Assembly (NCBI RefSeq): GCF_030296695.1
Contig: NZ_AP027737.1
Span: 2,728,001 to 2,792,000 of the forward strand
Length of the DNA: 64,000 nt
Direction: 5' to 3'
Origin: Agromyces mangrovi
Lineage (GTDB): Bacteria > Actinomycetota > Actinomycetes > Actinomycetales > Microbacteriaceae
Positions 29,023 to 37,858 of the stretch are shown in pieces. Below the pieces are notes generated by a model that worked only from the letters and a program-made list of their open reading frames with translations, was not told the origin of the DNA and searched no databases. The position numbers and the translations under genes are program-made. Numbering within the stretch: the stretch's first letter is position 1; each line of letters begins with the position of its first letter.

Positions 29023-29663
29023 CCTCGGCCGCGCGCGGCCTGTTCGTCACGCTCGAGGGCGGCGACGGGTCGGGCAAGTCCACGCAGGCCGAGCTGCTCG
29101 CCGAGCGGCTGCGCGCGTCGGGTCGCGAGGTCGTGCGCACGCGCGAGCCGGGCGGCACCGACGTGGGGCTCGAGATCCGCGAGCTCGTGCTGCACCATCG
29201 AGGCGACATCGCGCCGCGCGCCGAGGCGCTGCTCTACGCGGCCGACCGCGCGCACCACATCGCGACGCTCGTGCGGCCCGCCCTCGAGCGCGGGGCGGTC
29301 GTGCTGCAGGACCGCTACCTCGACTCCTCCGTCGCCTACCAGGGCGCCGGGCGCGTGCTCGACGCCGACGAGGTGCGGCGGCTGTCGCTGTGGGCGACCG
29401 ACGACCTGCTGCCCGACCTGACGATCCTGCTCGACCTCGACGAGGCGGCCGCGCGTGCGCGACTCGACGGGGCGCGTACGCGGTACGACCGGCTCGAGGC
29501 GGAAGGTGCGTCCTTCCACGCACGCGTGCGGGCGGCGTACCTGGAGCTCGCCGCGGCCGAGCCCGAGCGGTTCCTCGTGCTCGACGCGACCCTGCCGGTC
29601 GAGGAGCTCGCGACGGCGATCCGCGACGCGGTGGCGGGCCGGCTCGTCGGCGGCGACGGGTAG
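29019..29663 (+). CDS. tmk: Thymidylate kinase
   Basis: It converts dTMP to dTDP. The protein has 214 residues, with P-loop LEGGDGSGKSTQ (about 12-23), the DR motif in LQDRYLDSSVAYQG, TREPGGT, and RYDRLEAEGASFH near the C-terminus. The GTG start overlaps the topA stop, and the next gene, holB, follows with a gap of about 10 nt or less. The topA-tmk-holB order is common in actinobacteria. Confidence 0.96.
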   Translation: MTSAARGLFVTLEGGDGSGKSTQAELLAERLRASGREVVRTREPGGTDVGLEIRELVLHHRGDIAPRAEALLYAADRAHHIATLVRPALERGAVVLQDRYLDSSVAYQGAGRVLDADEVRRLSLWATDDLLPDLTILLDLDEAAARARLDGARTRYDRLEAEGASFHARVRAAYLELAAAEPERFLVLDATLPVEELATAIRDAVAGRLVGGDG

Positions 29664-29673
29664 CGTGAACGGC

Positions 29674-30834
29674 GTGAGCGTGTGGACCGAGCTGACCGGG
29701 CAGGATGCCGCGATCGACGTGTTCCGTGCCGCGGCCGGGGCCGCCCCGGCCGGCGACGACGGCATGACGCACGCCTGGCTCATCACCGGGCCGCCCGGCT
29801 CGGGGCGCTCGAACCTCGCGCTCGCGTTCGCGACGGCGCTGCTCTCGGGTGAAGCCGACGGCGAGCCGACGACGATCGCGCAGGTCGACGCGGGGTCGCA
29901 CCCCGACCTGCACGTCGTCTCGACGCAGGGCGTGATCATCTCGATCGACACGCTGCGCACGGTGGTTGAGCGCTCGCACTACTCGCCGTCGGTCGCGCCG
30001 TACCGCGTGGTCGTGATCGAGGACGCCGACCGCATGACCGAGCGCTCGTCGAACGTGCTGCTGAAGGAGCTCGAGGAGCCGCCGCCGCGCACGGTGTGGA
30101 TACTCTGCGCGCCGAGCGAGGCCGACCTGCTGCCGACGATCCGGTCGCGCGTGCGCACCGTGCGGCTGCGCGTGCCGAGCGTCGCGGACGTCGCCGACCT
30201 GCTCGTGCGGCGCGACGGGGTCGACCCGGCGCTCGCCGAGCGCTGCGCGCGGGAGGCGCAGAGCCACATCGGCATGGCGCTCCGGCTCGCGACGAGCGAG
30301 GAGGCACGTGCCCGCCGCGAGGAGACGTTGCGCGCGGCGCTCGGCGTGCGCTCGACGCGCGACGCGGTGCTCGGTGCGGCGCGCATGCTCGAGATCGCCG
30401 GCGACGACGCGAAGGCCATCACCGCCGAGCGCGACGCCGAGGAGCGCGAGCACGCACTGCGCTCGCTGGGCGTCGCGCCGGGCCAGGCCGTGCCGGCCGC
30501 GCTGCGTTCGCAGATCAAGGCGCTGGAGGACGACCAGAAGCGGCGCGCCACGCGGAGCCTGCGCGACGGCATCGACCGCATCCTCGTCGACCTGTCGTCG
30601 CTGTACCGCGACGTGCTGCTGCTGCAGGTCGGCGCCGAGATCGACCTGGTGAACGTCGAGCTGCGGCCCGAGCTCGACCGCGCAGCCGAGGCGGCGAGCC
30701 CCGCGCAGACCCTCGCCACGCTCGACGCGATCGCCCTGGCGCGCGAGCGCATCGAGGGCAACGTCGCGCCCGCGCTCGCGCTCGAGTCGATGCTCGTGTC
30801 CGCCGTGCGCGGCCGCGCGGAGGCGAGGCGATGA
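29674..30834 (+). CDS. holB: DNA polymerase III delta' subunit
   Basis: A clamp-loader subunit of 386 residues. The start VSVWTELTGQDAAI matches the family. Upstream GTG at 29665 and downstream GTG at 29680 are alternatives. The P-loop is degenerate (GPPGSGRSN, Arg for Lys), as is usual for delta'. RVVVIEDADRMTERSSNVLLKELEEP is split here as RVVVIEDADRM and NVLLKELEEP. The zinc module normally inserted after the P-loop is shortened, with no Cys4 cluster (ATALLSGEADGEPTT then DAGSHPDL). It overlaps the hydrolase gene by ATGA. Confidence 0.93.
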   Translation: MSVWTELTGQDAAIDVFRAAAGAAPAGDDGMTHAWLITGPPGSGRSNLALAFATALLSGEADGEPTTIAQVDAGSHPDLHVVSTQGVIISIDTLRTVVERSHYSPSVAPYRVVVIEDADRMTERSSNVLLKELEEPPPRTVWILCAPSEADLLPTIRSRVRTVRLRVPSVADVADLLVRRDGVDPALAERCAREAQSHIGMALRLATSEEARARREETLRAALGVRSTRDAVLGAARMLEIAGDDAKAITAERDAEEREHALRSLGVAPGQAVPAALRSQIKALEDDQKRRATRSLRDGIDRILVDLSSLYRDVLLLQVGAEIDLVNVELRPELDRAAEAASPAQTLATLDAIALARERIEGNVAPALALESMLVSAVRGRAEARR

Positions 30835-32362
30835 GCGCGCGCCGGCTGACGGGCGCGGTCGCCCTCGCGGCATCCGTCGCCCTCGTGCTCTCTGGCTGCA
30901 TCGCGTGGCCGTTCGGGGTGCAGCGGAGCATTCCCGCGCCCGTGCCGACGACGATCGCGAGCGACCTCGAATCGTTCTACTCGCAGGAGCTCGAGTGGAG
31001 TCGCTGCGGCGACGGCATGTGGTGCGCGACGGCCCAGGCGCCGCTCGACTGGGACGAGCCGGAGGTCGGGAGCGTCGAGCTGGCGCTGGTGCGCCACCCG
31101 GCGACGGGGGAGAAGGTCGGGTCGCTGCTCGTGAACCCGGGCGGGCCCGGAGCGTCGGGCGTCGACTTCATCGCCGACTCCATCGACTATGCGGTCGGCG
31201 ACTCCGTGCAGGCGGCCTACGACGTCGTCGGGTTCGACCCGCGCGGGGTCGGGCAGTCGACCGCGGTCGAGTGCTTCGCCGACGCGGAGGACAAGGACGC
31301 GTACCTGTACAGCATCGCCGAGAGCGAGCGCGGCACCGACGCCTGGATCGCCGAGGCCCGCGCGGAGCAGGAGGACTACTCCGCGGCGTGCGCCGAACGC
31401 AGCGGCGAGCTGCTCGCGAACATCGACACCGGCTCGGCCGCGCGCGATCTCGACCTGCTGCGCGCCCTGCTCGGCGACGAGGAGCTGTACTACCTCGGCT
31501 ACTCGTACGGCTCGACGCTCGGCGTGACCTACGCGGGCCTGTACCCCGAGCGCATCGGGCGCATGGTGCTCGACGCGGTGCTCGACCCGAGCACGCCGGC
31601 GTTCGAGATCACGAAGACCCAGGCGATCGGGTTCGAGCGAGCGCTCTCGTCGTACCTCGCCTGGTGCCTGTCCGGTGCGGAGTGCCCGTTCACCGGCTCC
31701 GTCGACGAGGCTGCCGCCACCGTACGCGCCCTGCTCGACTCGGTCGAGGCGAGCCCGATCCGCGCCGACGACGGGCGGATGCTGGGCGCGAACACGCTCG
31801 TGACCGCGATCATCTACCCGCTCTACGACGAGGCCTCGTGGCCGTTCCTCGACATCCTCTTCGAGCAGGTGATGTTCGGCGGCACCGAGGCGGCGTTCCT
31901 CTCGGCCGACGCGTACAACGGCCGCGACGCGGACGGGAACTACGTCGACAACTCGAGCGAGGCGTTCCACGCCATCAACTGCATCGACCACGCCGGGGAC
32001 CCCGACGACGTCGACGGCATGCGCGCGCGGGTCGCCGAGCTGGAGGAGCTCGCGCCGGTGTTCGGCACGTACTTCGGGTACGGCGACCTGTCGTGCGCGG
32101 GGTGGCCGGCGCCCCCGATCGACTCGGACGAGGTCGTGACCGCGCCGGGTGCGCCGCCGATCCTCGTCGTGGGCACGACGAACGACCCGGCGACGCCGTA
32201 CGAGTGGGCGGTGGCGCTCGCCGACCAGCTCGACACCGGCGTGCTCGTGACGTTCGAGGGGAGGGGCACGCGGCGTATCCGTCTCGCGACCCGTGCATCG
32301 TCGACGCGGTCGAGGGATACCTCGTCGACGGGGTCGTTCCGGTCGACGACACCCGCTGCTGA
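30831..32362 (+). CDS. Secreted alpha/beta-hydrolase lipoprotein, TAP-like C-terminus (apparent frameshift)
   Basis: An N-terminal lipoprotein signal (VALAASVALVLSGC) is followed by an alpha/beta-hydrolase of the tripeptidyl-aminopeptidase/SCO-type family. Visible features are NPGGPGASG, GFDPRGVGQS, nucleophile GYSYGS and the acid near GTTNDPATP. The catalytic His lies in GEGHAAYPS, just past a frame break at the G-run 32258-32261. One extra G restores it and gives 510 residues ending VVPVDDTRC. Without it the His would be lost. It probably acts on peptides or esters outside the cell. The start overlaps holB. Confidence 0.92.
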
Positions 32363-32393
32363 CGATCGGCGACCCTGCATGACGCTCGGTCTC

Positions 32394-32417
32394 GCTGCAA
32401 TGTTGCAGCAGGTGCAA
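32394..32417 (+). promoter_or_regulatory. Operator-like palindromes before tetR
   Basis: GCTGCAA-TG-TTGCAGC (32394-32409) is a perfect 16-bp palindrome. It overlaps a second dyad, TTGCA-GCAGG-TGCAA (32403-32417). Both abut the -10-like AATACT (32416-32421), 6 nt before the TetR ATG, so binding would block its own transcription. Confidence 0.75.
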
Positions 32418-32427
32418 TACTGACGGG

Positions 32428-33066
32428 ATGGCTGTCGACACGACCGAACCCGGGCTCCGAGAGCGCAAGCGGCGAGCGACGCGTCACGCGATCCAGCTGG
32501 CGGCCCTCCGGCTGACGCTGGAGCACGGCTTCGACCGGGTGACGGTCGAGGAGATCACGCGGGCGGCCGACGTCTCCCCGCGCACGTTCTTCAACTACTT
32601 CCCGTCGAAGACGGCCGCCCTCACCGGCGACGTGCCCACCTTCCCGGATGGCGCCGCGGAGGTGTTCGCGAGTGCGGGCCCCACCGGGCGGCTCGCGGAC
32701 GACCTCGGCGAGCTCTTCGCCGCGGTGGTCGCGGAGCAGGCCGACGACCTGGAGGTCGTCGCGCTCCGTCGAGACGTCATGCAGGAGCATCCGCAGCTCA
32801 TGGAGGGGCAGTTCGCCGGGCTGATGGCGTTCGAGGACCGCCTGCGCGCGCTCGTCGCACGCCGACTCGAGGTCACCGATCCCGGTCTCGCCGCCGACCC
32901 GGCTGCGCGAGACGATCGCACCATGCTCGTGGCGATGACTGCGGTCGGCGTGATCACCTACGCGTGGCGCAGCTGGGCCGAGCAACTCGACCCGCAGCGG
33001 CCGCTCGAGGCCCGCATGCAGGAGGCGTTCCGGCGCGTGTACGAAGTACTCGCGGAAACCCGCTAA
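32428..33066 (+). CDS. TetR family transcriptional regulator
   Basis: A protein of 212 residues. The N-terminal helix-turn-helix is AIQLAALRLTLEHGFDRVTV, then EEITRAADVSPRTFFNYFPS; the C-terminal ligand domain is variable. The RTFFNYFPSK form is common in regulators of efflux pumps. The start has no Shine-Dalgarno but a leaderless -10 and an adjoining palindrome suggest autoregulation. No divergent pump gene is next to it, so its target is unknown. Confidence 0.93.
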   Translation: MAVDTTEPGLRERKRRATRHAIQLAALRLTLEHGFDRVTVEEITRAADVSPRTFFNYFPSKTAALTGDVPTFPDGAAEVFASAGPTGRLADDLGELFAAVVAEQADDLEVVALRRDVMQEHPQLMEGQFAGLMAFEDRLRALVARRLEVTDPGLAADPAARDDRTMLVAMTAVGVITYAWRSWAEQLDPQRPLEARMQEAFRRVYEVLAETR

Positions 33067-33106
33067 CATGGTCTCTCGTGCCCGTCGCTTCTCGCGCCGG
33101 AAGCAC

Positions 33107-33179
33107 GCCGCCTTAGCTCAGTCGGCAGAGCGATTCACTCGTAATGAATAGGTCGTGGGTTCGATTCCCACAGGCGGCT
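33107..33179 (+). tRNA. tRNA-Thr (anticodon CGT)
   Basis: Acceptor GCCGCCT pairs with AGGCGGC. D-arm TAGCTCAGTCGGCAGAGC, anticodon stem-loop ATTCA-CTCGTAA-TGAAT with anticodon CGT, and T-arm GTGGGTTCGATTCCCAC are all present. The discriminator is T. CCA is not encoded. A -10-like TAACAT at 33064-33069 may drive it. Confidence 0.97.
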
Positions 33180-33184
33180 CCACT

Positions 33185-33213
33185 GCCCCCGTCCGGTCCG
33201 TCCGGGCGGGGGC
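33185..33213 (+). terminator. Terminator hairpin after tRNA-Thr
   Basis: GCCCCCGTCCGG pairs with CCGGGCGGGGGC (12 bp, one G-U) around a 5-nt loop, 5 bases after the tRNA. It also lies at the 3' end of the convergent GNAT gene. Confidence 0.8.
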
Positions 33214-33224
33214 TTCGTCGTTGG

Positions 33225-33935
33225 TCACGCCGTGACGACGTCCCACTCGCCGAAGCGGGCGAAGCCGGCCGCGCGGGCGAGCGCGGCGGAGGCGGCGTTG
33301 CCGGTCTGGTGCCGGTATTGCGGCTCGTGGCCGCGGGCCAGCGCCTCGGCGGCGAGCGCCTGCACGAGGCGTCGACCGAGACCGCGCCCGCGGTACTCGG
33401 GCAACGTGATGACGCCGATGTCGGCCACCGTCGACTCGCGCCACGGGTACATGCTCGCGACGGCGACCAGGCGATCGTCGACGAAGGTGCCGAGCGCCAC
33501 CCAGTGGTCGAGCTCGACGTACGCCTCGTCCAGGTCGTCCTCGGGGGCGTCGGCGGAGAAGCGCGCGAACTCAGGGGCATCCGCTGCCGTCAGCACCCGC
33601 GTGCCGGGCGCCGGGGGCAGTGCGGTGACGGCCCGCTGCGCCTCCTGGGGGAGGTAGGAGACGAGATCGGCGCCGTTGAGCTCGAGACCGGCCTCCGCGA
33701 TCCGCGCGCGCAGCGCATCGCGTCCGACCGCCTCACCGTCAGCGACGCCGAGACGCTCAGCAGTGGCCGGCGAGACGGTCGCGACGAGCGGCCCATCGAC
33801 CACGTCGAGCAGGGTCAGCAGCAGGTCGCTGCGCAGCCCCGGGCCGACGACGACGCGGTACGAGTCCGATGGGCCCGGCGAGGCACCCGTGAGGCCCCAG
33901 AAGTCGGTCACGGTGGCGGAGAACGCGAGTGGCAC
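33225..33935 (-). CDS. GNAT family N-acetyltransferase
   Basis: A protein of 236 residues. The C-terminal half is the GNAT fold with VAVASMYPW, IGVITLPEYRGRGLGRRLVQ (acetyl-CoA-binding RGxGxG/R loop) and GNAASAALARAAGF. The N-terminal half is a second, less clear domain, as in proteins with a degenerate GNAT repeat. GTG at 33935 is preceded 6 nt upstream by CAGGGT, a leaderless-type -10. The substrate cannot be predicted. Confidence 0.88.
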   Translation of the reverse strand: MPLAFSATVTDFWGLTGASPGPSDSYRVVVGPGLRSDLLLTLLDVVDGPLVATVSPATAERLGVADGEAVGRDALRARIAEAGLELNGADLVSYLPQEAQRAVTALPPAPGTRVLTAADAPEFARFSADAPEDDLDEAYVELDHWVALGTFVDDRLVAVASMYPWRESTVADIGVITLPEYRGRGLGRRLVQALAAEALARGHEPQYRHQTGNAASAALARAAGFARFGEWDVVTA

Positions 33936-33985
33936 GCATCCACCCTGCCACCCGCGAGCCGCAGGCGCAGCGATACGCTCGACGA

Positions 33986-34969
33986 ATGACCGATCGACTC
34001 CGCTGGGGCATCCTGGCTACGGGCGGCATCGCCCATCTCATGACCTCCGACCTCGTGGCCAACGGCTTCGACGTGCGGGCCGTCGCCTCCCGCCGGCCGG
34101 AGGCGGCCGAGGCGTTCGCCGCCGAGTTCGGCATCCCGACGGCGCACGGCAGCTACGAGGCGCTCGCCGCCGACCCCGACGTCGACATCGTGTACGTCGC
34201 GACCCCGCACCCCATGCACGTCGAGAACGCGCTGCTGCTGCTCGAATCGGGCAAGCACGTGCTGGTCGAGAAGCCGTTCACGCTGAACGCTCGCGAGGCG
34301 GCCGCGATCGCGGGCCTGGCGAAGGCGCGTGGTCTCCTCGCCATGGAGGCGATGTGGACCCGGTACCTGCCGCACATGGAGCGCATCCGCGAACTGATCG
34401 CCGACGGCGCGCTGGGGGAGGTGCGCACGCTCATCGCCGACCACACCCAGCGCATCACCGACGACCCGACGCACCGGCTCAACGCGCTCGAGCTCGGCGG
34501 CGGCGCCCTGCTCGACCTCGGCATCTACCCGGTCTCGTTCGCGTGGGATCTCTTCGGCGAGCCCGAGACGATCCAGGCGACGGCGACGTTCAAGCCGACC
34601 GGCGCCGACGCGCAGGTCGCCACGATCTTCGGGTACGCGGGCGGGCGCGTCGCGACCACGCTCTCGGCGAGCGACACCCGGGGCCCGAACGTCGCCACGG
34701 TCATCGGCACCGAGGCGCGCATCGACATCGACGCGGTCTGGTACACGCCGACGAGCTTCCGCCTGATCGACTCCGACGGCGCCGTCGTCGAGGAGTTCTC
34801 GCAGGAGGTGAACGGGCGCGGCATGCACTTCCAGGCGGAGGCCGCGGAGCGGCTCGTCGCGTCGGACGAGCTCGGCGGCGACGTGCTGCCGCTCGACGAG
34901 ACGGTCGCGATCATGGGCACGCTCGACCGCGTGCGTGAGCTGATCGGACTGCGCTACCCCGGCGAGTAG
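33986..34969 (+). CDS. Gfo/Idh/MocA family oxidoreductase
   Basis: An NAD(P)-dependent sugar or cyclitol dehydrogenase-like protein of 327 residues. The Rossmann motif is WGILATGGIAHLMTSDL, near the N-terminus. The catalytic-domain signature EKPFTLNAREA and GGGALLDLGIYPVSF are present. The ATG at 33986 was chosen over an upstream in-frame start because TACGCT (33974-33979) lies 6 nt before it. The substrate is unknown; the neighbours give no hint. Confidence 0.93.
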   Translation: MTDRLRWGILATGGIAHLMTSDLVANGFDVRAVASRRPEAAEAFAAEFGIPTAHGSYEALAADPDVDIVYVATPHPMHVENALLLLESGKHVLVEKPFTLNAREAAAIAGLAKARGLLAMEAMWTRYLPHMERIRELIADGALGEVRTLIADHTQRITDDPTHRLNALELGGGALLDLGIYPVSFAWDLFGEPETIQATATFKPTGADAQVATIFGYAGGRVATTLSASDTRGPNVATVIGTEARIDIDAVWYTPTSFRLIDSDGAVVEEFSQEVNGRGMHFQAEAAERLVASDELGGDVLPLDETVAIMGTLDRVRELIGLRYPGE

Positions 34970-35020
34970 GCGCCGGCCGCGTCCACCCGACTCACGGGCG
35001 CGGCTGCGTACAATGCCGGG

Positions 35021-36595
35021 GTGTCGACCGACCCCGAGACCCCCGACGCCCCAGACGGCGCGGCCGAGCCGACCCCGCACGCCGCGGGCGGCGAGGGGCG
35101 GGCGACGGATGCCCCTGACGGCGCCACGGCCTCGACCGACGCGGCTGCGGGGGAGACCACGACGACGGATGCCCCTGGCGGCACGCACCCGAAGCGCACG
35201 CGCCTCGCGCTCTGGGTGACCGCGGGCGTCGTCGCGTTCGCGCTCGCCGGCTGGGGCGCGGTCGCCGCTGGCTCCGCGGTCGCGAGCGGGAGCCCGGCGC
35301 CGACCCCGACGCCCACCGCGACCCCGACGCCCACGCCCACCGTCGACCCCGGACGCCCCGCGCCCACCGCCGAGGCGACGACCGCGAAGATCCGCACCTG
35401 CATGGTCGGCGCAGCGGCGACCGACGCCCGCCTCGGCGCGATGCAGGCGCACGTGCGCAACGCGAACACCGGCGAGGTGCTCTACGACCGCGGCGGCGGC
35501 ACCGCCTCACGCACCGCGAGCGTCATGAAGGTGCTGACCGCGGCGGCGGCGCTCGACGTGCTCGGCCCCGACTACCGGGCGACCACCACGGTCGTGCGCG
35601 GCAGCGAGCCCGGCTCGGTGGTGCTCGTCGGCGGCGGCGACCTCACGCTCTCGGCCACGCCCAGCGGCACGCAGACCGTCTACCCGGGCGCGGCGCACCT
35701 CGACGACCTGGCCGCTCAGGTGCGCGCCGCGTGGGACGCCGACCCCGCCAACCCGCCGCTCACGAAGCTCGTGCTCGACGCGTCGTTCTTCGGCGGCGAC
35801 GAGTGGCACCCGACCTGGAACCCACTCGAGCGCGAGCAGGGCTACATGTCGCAGATCACGGCCCTGCAGGTCGACGGCGACCGCGCCAGTCCGTTCGCCG
35901 AGACGTCGTGGCGCAGCCCGGACCCGATCGGTCGTGCGGGCGACGCCTTCGCCGGCGCGCTCGGCGGCATCGGAACGATCGAGCGCGGCACCGCGCCCGC
36001 CGACGCGCAGACGCTCGGCACGGTCTCGTCGCCGACCGTCGCGGAGCTCGTGAACAAGTCGCTCATCGTCTCCGACAACACGGTCGCCGAGATGCTCGCC
36101 CGGCACGTCGCGATCCGCACGGGCACCGGCAACGACTTCGCGGCGATCGACGCCGGCGTGCGCGAGGGCCTCGCAGCGTACGGCATCGACACCGACGACA
36201 TCACCGTCACCGACGGCTCGGGCCTCAGCGACGACAACGCGGTGCCGCCGGCGTACCTCACCGAGCTGTTCCGCAAGATCGAGGCGCGCGAGCAGGGGCT
36301 CGGCGTCGTCCGCGACGGCCTCCCGGTCGCGGGCGTGCAGGGTTCGCTCGCGTACGGCGACCGCTTCTTCGGCGACAACGCCGTCGCGCGTGGCGCGGTC
36401 TGGGCGAAGACCGGCTGGATCGAGACCGGCTACACCCTCTCCGGCATCATCCACGCGCAGGACGGCACGCCGCTCACGTTCGCCATCTACGCCCTCGGCG
36501 ACGCGCCCGGCGCCATCCCGCCGTCGTCGCGCGAGGCGATCGACACCCTCACGACGGCGTTCTTCCGCTGCGGCGACAACCTCTCCAACGGATGA
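35021..36595 (+). CDS. dacB: D-alanyl-D-alanine carboxypeptidase/endopeptidase (PBP4, S13)
   Basis: A peptidoglycan-trimming enzyme of 524 residues. A Thr/Ala-rich cytoplasmic leader is followed by one membrane helix (LALWVTAGVVAFALAGWGAV) and a Pro-Thr repeat linker. The S13 domain follows with SVMK (SxxK), SDNTVAE (SxN) and AKTGW (KTG). TACAAT at 35009-35014 is 6 nt before the GTG, the clearest leaderless promoter here. It overlaps the following M20 peptidase gene by ATGA. Confidence 0.93.
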   Translation: MSTDPETPDAPDGAAEPTPHAAGGEGRATDAPDGATASTDAAAGETTTTDAPGGTHPKRTRLALWVTAGVVAFALAGWGAVAAGSAVASGSPAPTPTPTATPTPTPTVDPGRPAPTAEATTAKIRTCMVGAAATDARLGAMQAHVRNANTGEVLYDRGGGTASRTASVMKVLTAAAALDVLGPDYRATTTVVRGSEPGSVVLVGGGDLTLSATPSGTQTVYPGAAHLDDLAAQVRAAWDADPANPPLTKLVLDASFFGGDEWHPTWNPLEREQGYMSQITALQVDGDRASPFAETSWRSPDPIGRAGDAFAGALGGIGTIERGTAPADAQTLGTVSSPTVAELVNKSLIVSDNTVAEMLARHVAIRTGTGNDFAAIDAGVREGLAAYGIDTDDITVTDGSGLSDDNAVPPAYLTELFRKIEAREQGLGVVRDGLPVAGVQGSLAYGDRFFGDNAVARGAVWAKTGWIETGYTLSGIIHAQDGTPLTFAIYALGDAPGAIPPSSREAIDTLTTAFFRCGDNLSNG

Positions 36596-37788
36596 GGGGC
36601 GGTCGAGCGGATGCCGCGGGCGGGCGCGCGCCCGCATCCGGCACACACGACCCGGAACTCGTCGACCTCGCTGCGCAGCTGGTCGGGATCGACTCGGTGA
36701 ACCCCGACCTCGACCCGACGGGTGCCGCCGAGGTCGCACTCGCGCACGCGCTGCGCGACCGCCTCGTGGCATCCGGCTTCCAGACCACCCTGATCGGCCC
36801 GGGAGCGCGCCCGAGCCTGATCGCCCGGAAGCCGGGCACCGGCGCCGGCCGCACGCTGCTGCTGAGCGGTCACCTCGACACGGTCGGCGTGCGCACCTAT
36901 GCCGACGGGCCGTTCGCACCGCGCGTCGACGGCGACCAGCTCTGGGGTCGCGGCGCCTACGACATGAAGGGCGCGCTCGCCGCGGGCGTGCTCGCAGCCG
37001 AACGGGCGACCGCGGGCGACGGGCTCACCGGCGACGTCGTGCTCGCGTTCGCCGCCGACGAGGAGTTCGGCTCGATCGGCACCGCGGCGGTGCTCGCCTC
37101 GCTCGACGCGGCCGAGATCGACGGCGCGCTCGTGCTCGAGCCGACCGGGCTCGAACTCGGCGTGGCGCACCGCGGCTTCGCGTGGTTCGCGCTCGAGGTG
37201 CACGGGCGCGCCGCGCACGGCTCGCAGCCCGAGCAGGGCGTCGACGCGATCGCGGGCATGCTGCGACTGGTCGACGCGCTCGACGCCGACCCCGCGCCGT
37301 GCGCGCCGGAGCAGGGGCATCCGCTGCTCGGCACCTCGACCCTGCGGGTCGCCACCCTCGACGGCGGCGTCGACGCCGCGACCGTCGCGCCGCACTGCCG
37401 CGCGACCATCGAGCGCCGCACGCTGCCGGGCGAGACCCCGGCGGTCGTGCGCGCCGCGCTCGAGGCGACGCTCGCGCGCGCGGCCGGGTCGGACGTGTCG
37501 TTCCAGCTGACCGAGCTCGTCTCGCGCCCCGCCTTCGAGGCGCCCGACGGGTCGGCCGTCGTCGCGGCCGTCGACCGCGCGGCACTCGCCGAGGTCGGCG
37601 CCGAGCCCGACCGTCGCGGCGACCCGTGGTGGACCGAGGCGGCGCTGTTCGCCGACGCGGGCATCGACGTCGCGCTCTACGGGCCTGCCGGAGGAGGCGC
37701 GCACGCCGACGCAGAGTGGCTCGACCTGCCGTCGGCAGTGACGCATGCGCGGGTGCTCGAACGCGTGCTGCGCGAATTCTGCGGCTGA
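36592..37788 (+). CDS. M20 family metallopeptidase (ArgE/DapE type)
   Basis: A zinc-dependent amide hydrolase of 398 residues. Metal ligands are seen in LLSGHLDTVG, GRGAYDMKG, FAADEEFGS and LVLEPTG, and the C-terminal His in AGGGAHADAEW. The dimerisation domain holds HGRAAHGSQPEQGVDA. It is translationally coupled to dacB, which fits work on cell-wall peptides released by that enzyme, but ArgE-type or other amide substrates are equally possible. Confidence 0.92.
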   Translation: MRGGRADAAGGRAPASGTHDPELVDLAAQLVGIDSVNPDLDPTGAAEVALAHALRDRLVASGFQTTLIGPGARPSLIARKPGTGAGRTLLLSGHLDTVGVRTYADGPFAPRVDGDQLWGRGAYDMKGALAAGVLAAERATAGDGLTGDVVLAFAADEEFGSIGTAAVLASLDAAEIDGALVLEPTGLELGVAHRGFAWFALEVHGRAAHGSQPEQGVDAIAGMLRLVDALDADPAPCAPEQGHPLLGTSTLRVATLDGGVDAATVAPHCRATIERRTLPGETPAVVRAALEATLARAAGSDVSFQLTELVSRPAFEAPDGSAVVAAVDRAALAEVGAEPDRRGDPWWTEAALFADAGIDVALYGPAGGGAHADAEWLDLPSAVTHARVLERVLREFCG

Positions 37789-37838
37789 GCGGCCGGCCCT
37801 GCGCGCACCGGGCCCGCCGGTCCGCGACGGTGGGATGA

Positions 37839-37856
37839 TCGAACCAGGAGGTTCGA
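37839..37856 (+). promoter_or_regulatory. Inverted repeat covering the pncA ribosome site
   Basis: TCGAACC-AGGA-GGTTCGA is a perfect 7-bp dyad with a 4-nt centre. The AGGAGG ribosome site lies in its loop and 3' arm, two bases before the ATG. As RNA it would fold into a hairpin hiding the site; as DNA it could be an operator. The spacing is two bases too wide for a LexA box. Confidence 0.6.
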
Positions 37857-37858
37857 AC

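Noticed and set aside
37839..37856. Possible second SOS box before pncA
   Set aside because: Arms match TCGAAC/GTTCGA but are 6 rather than 4 bases apart, and LexA spacing is strict.
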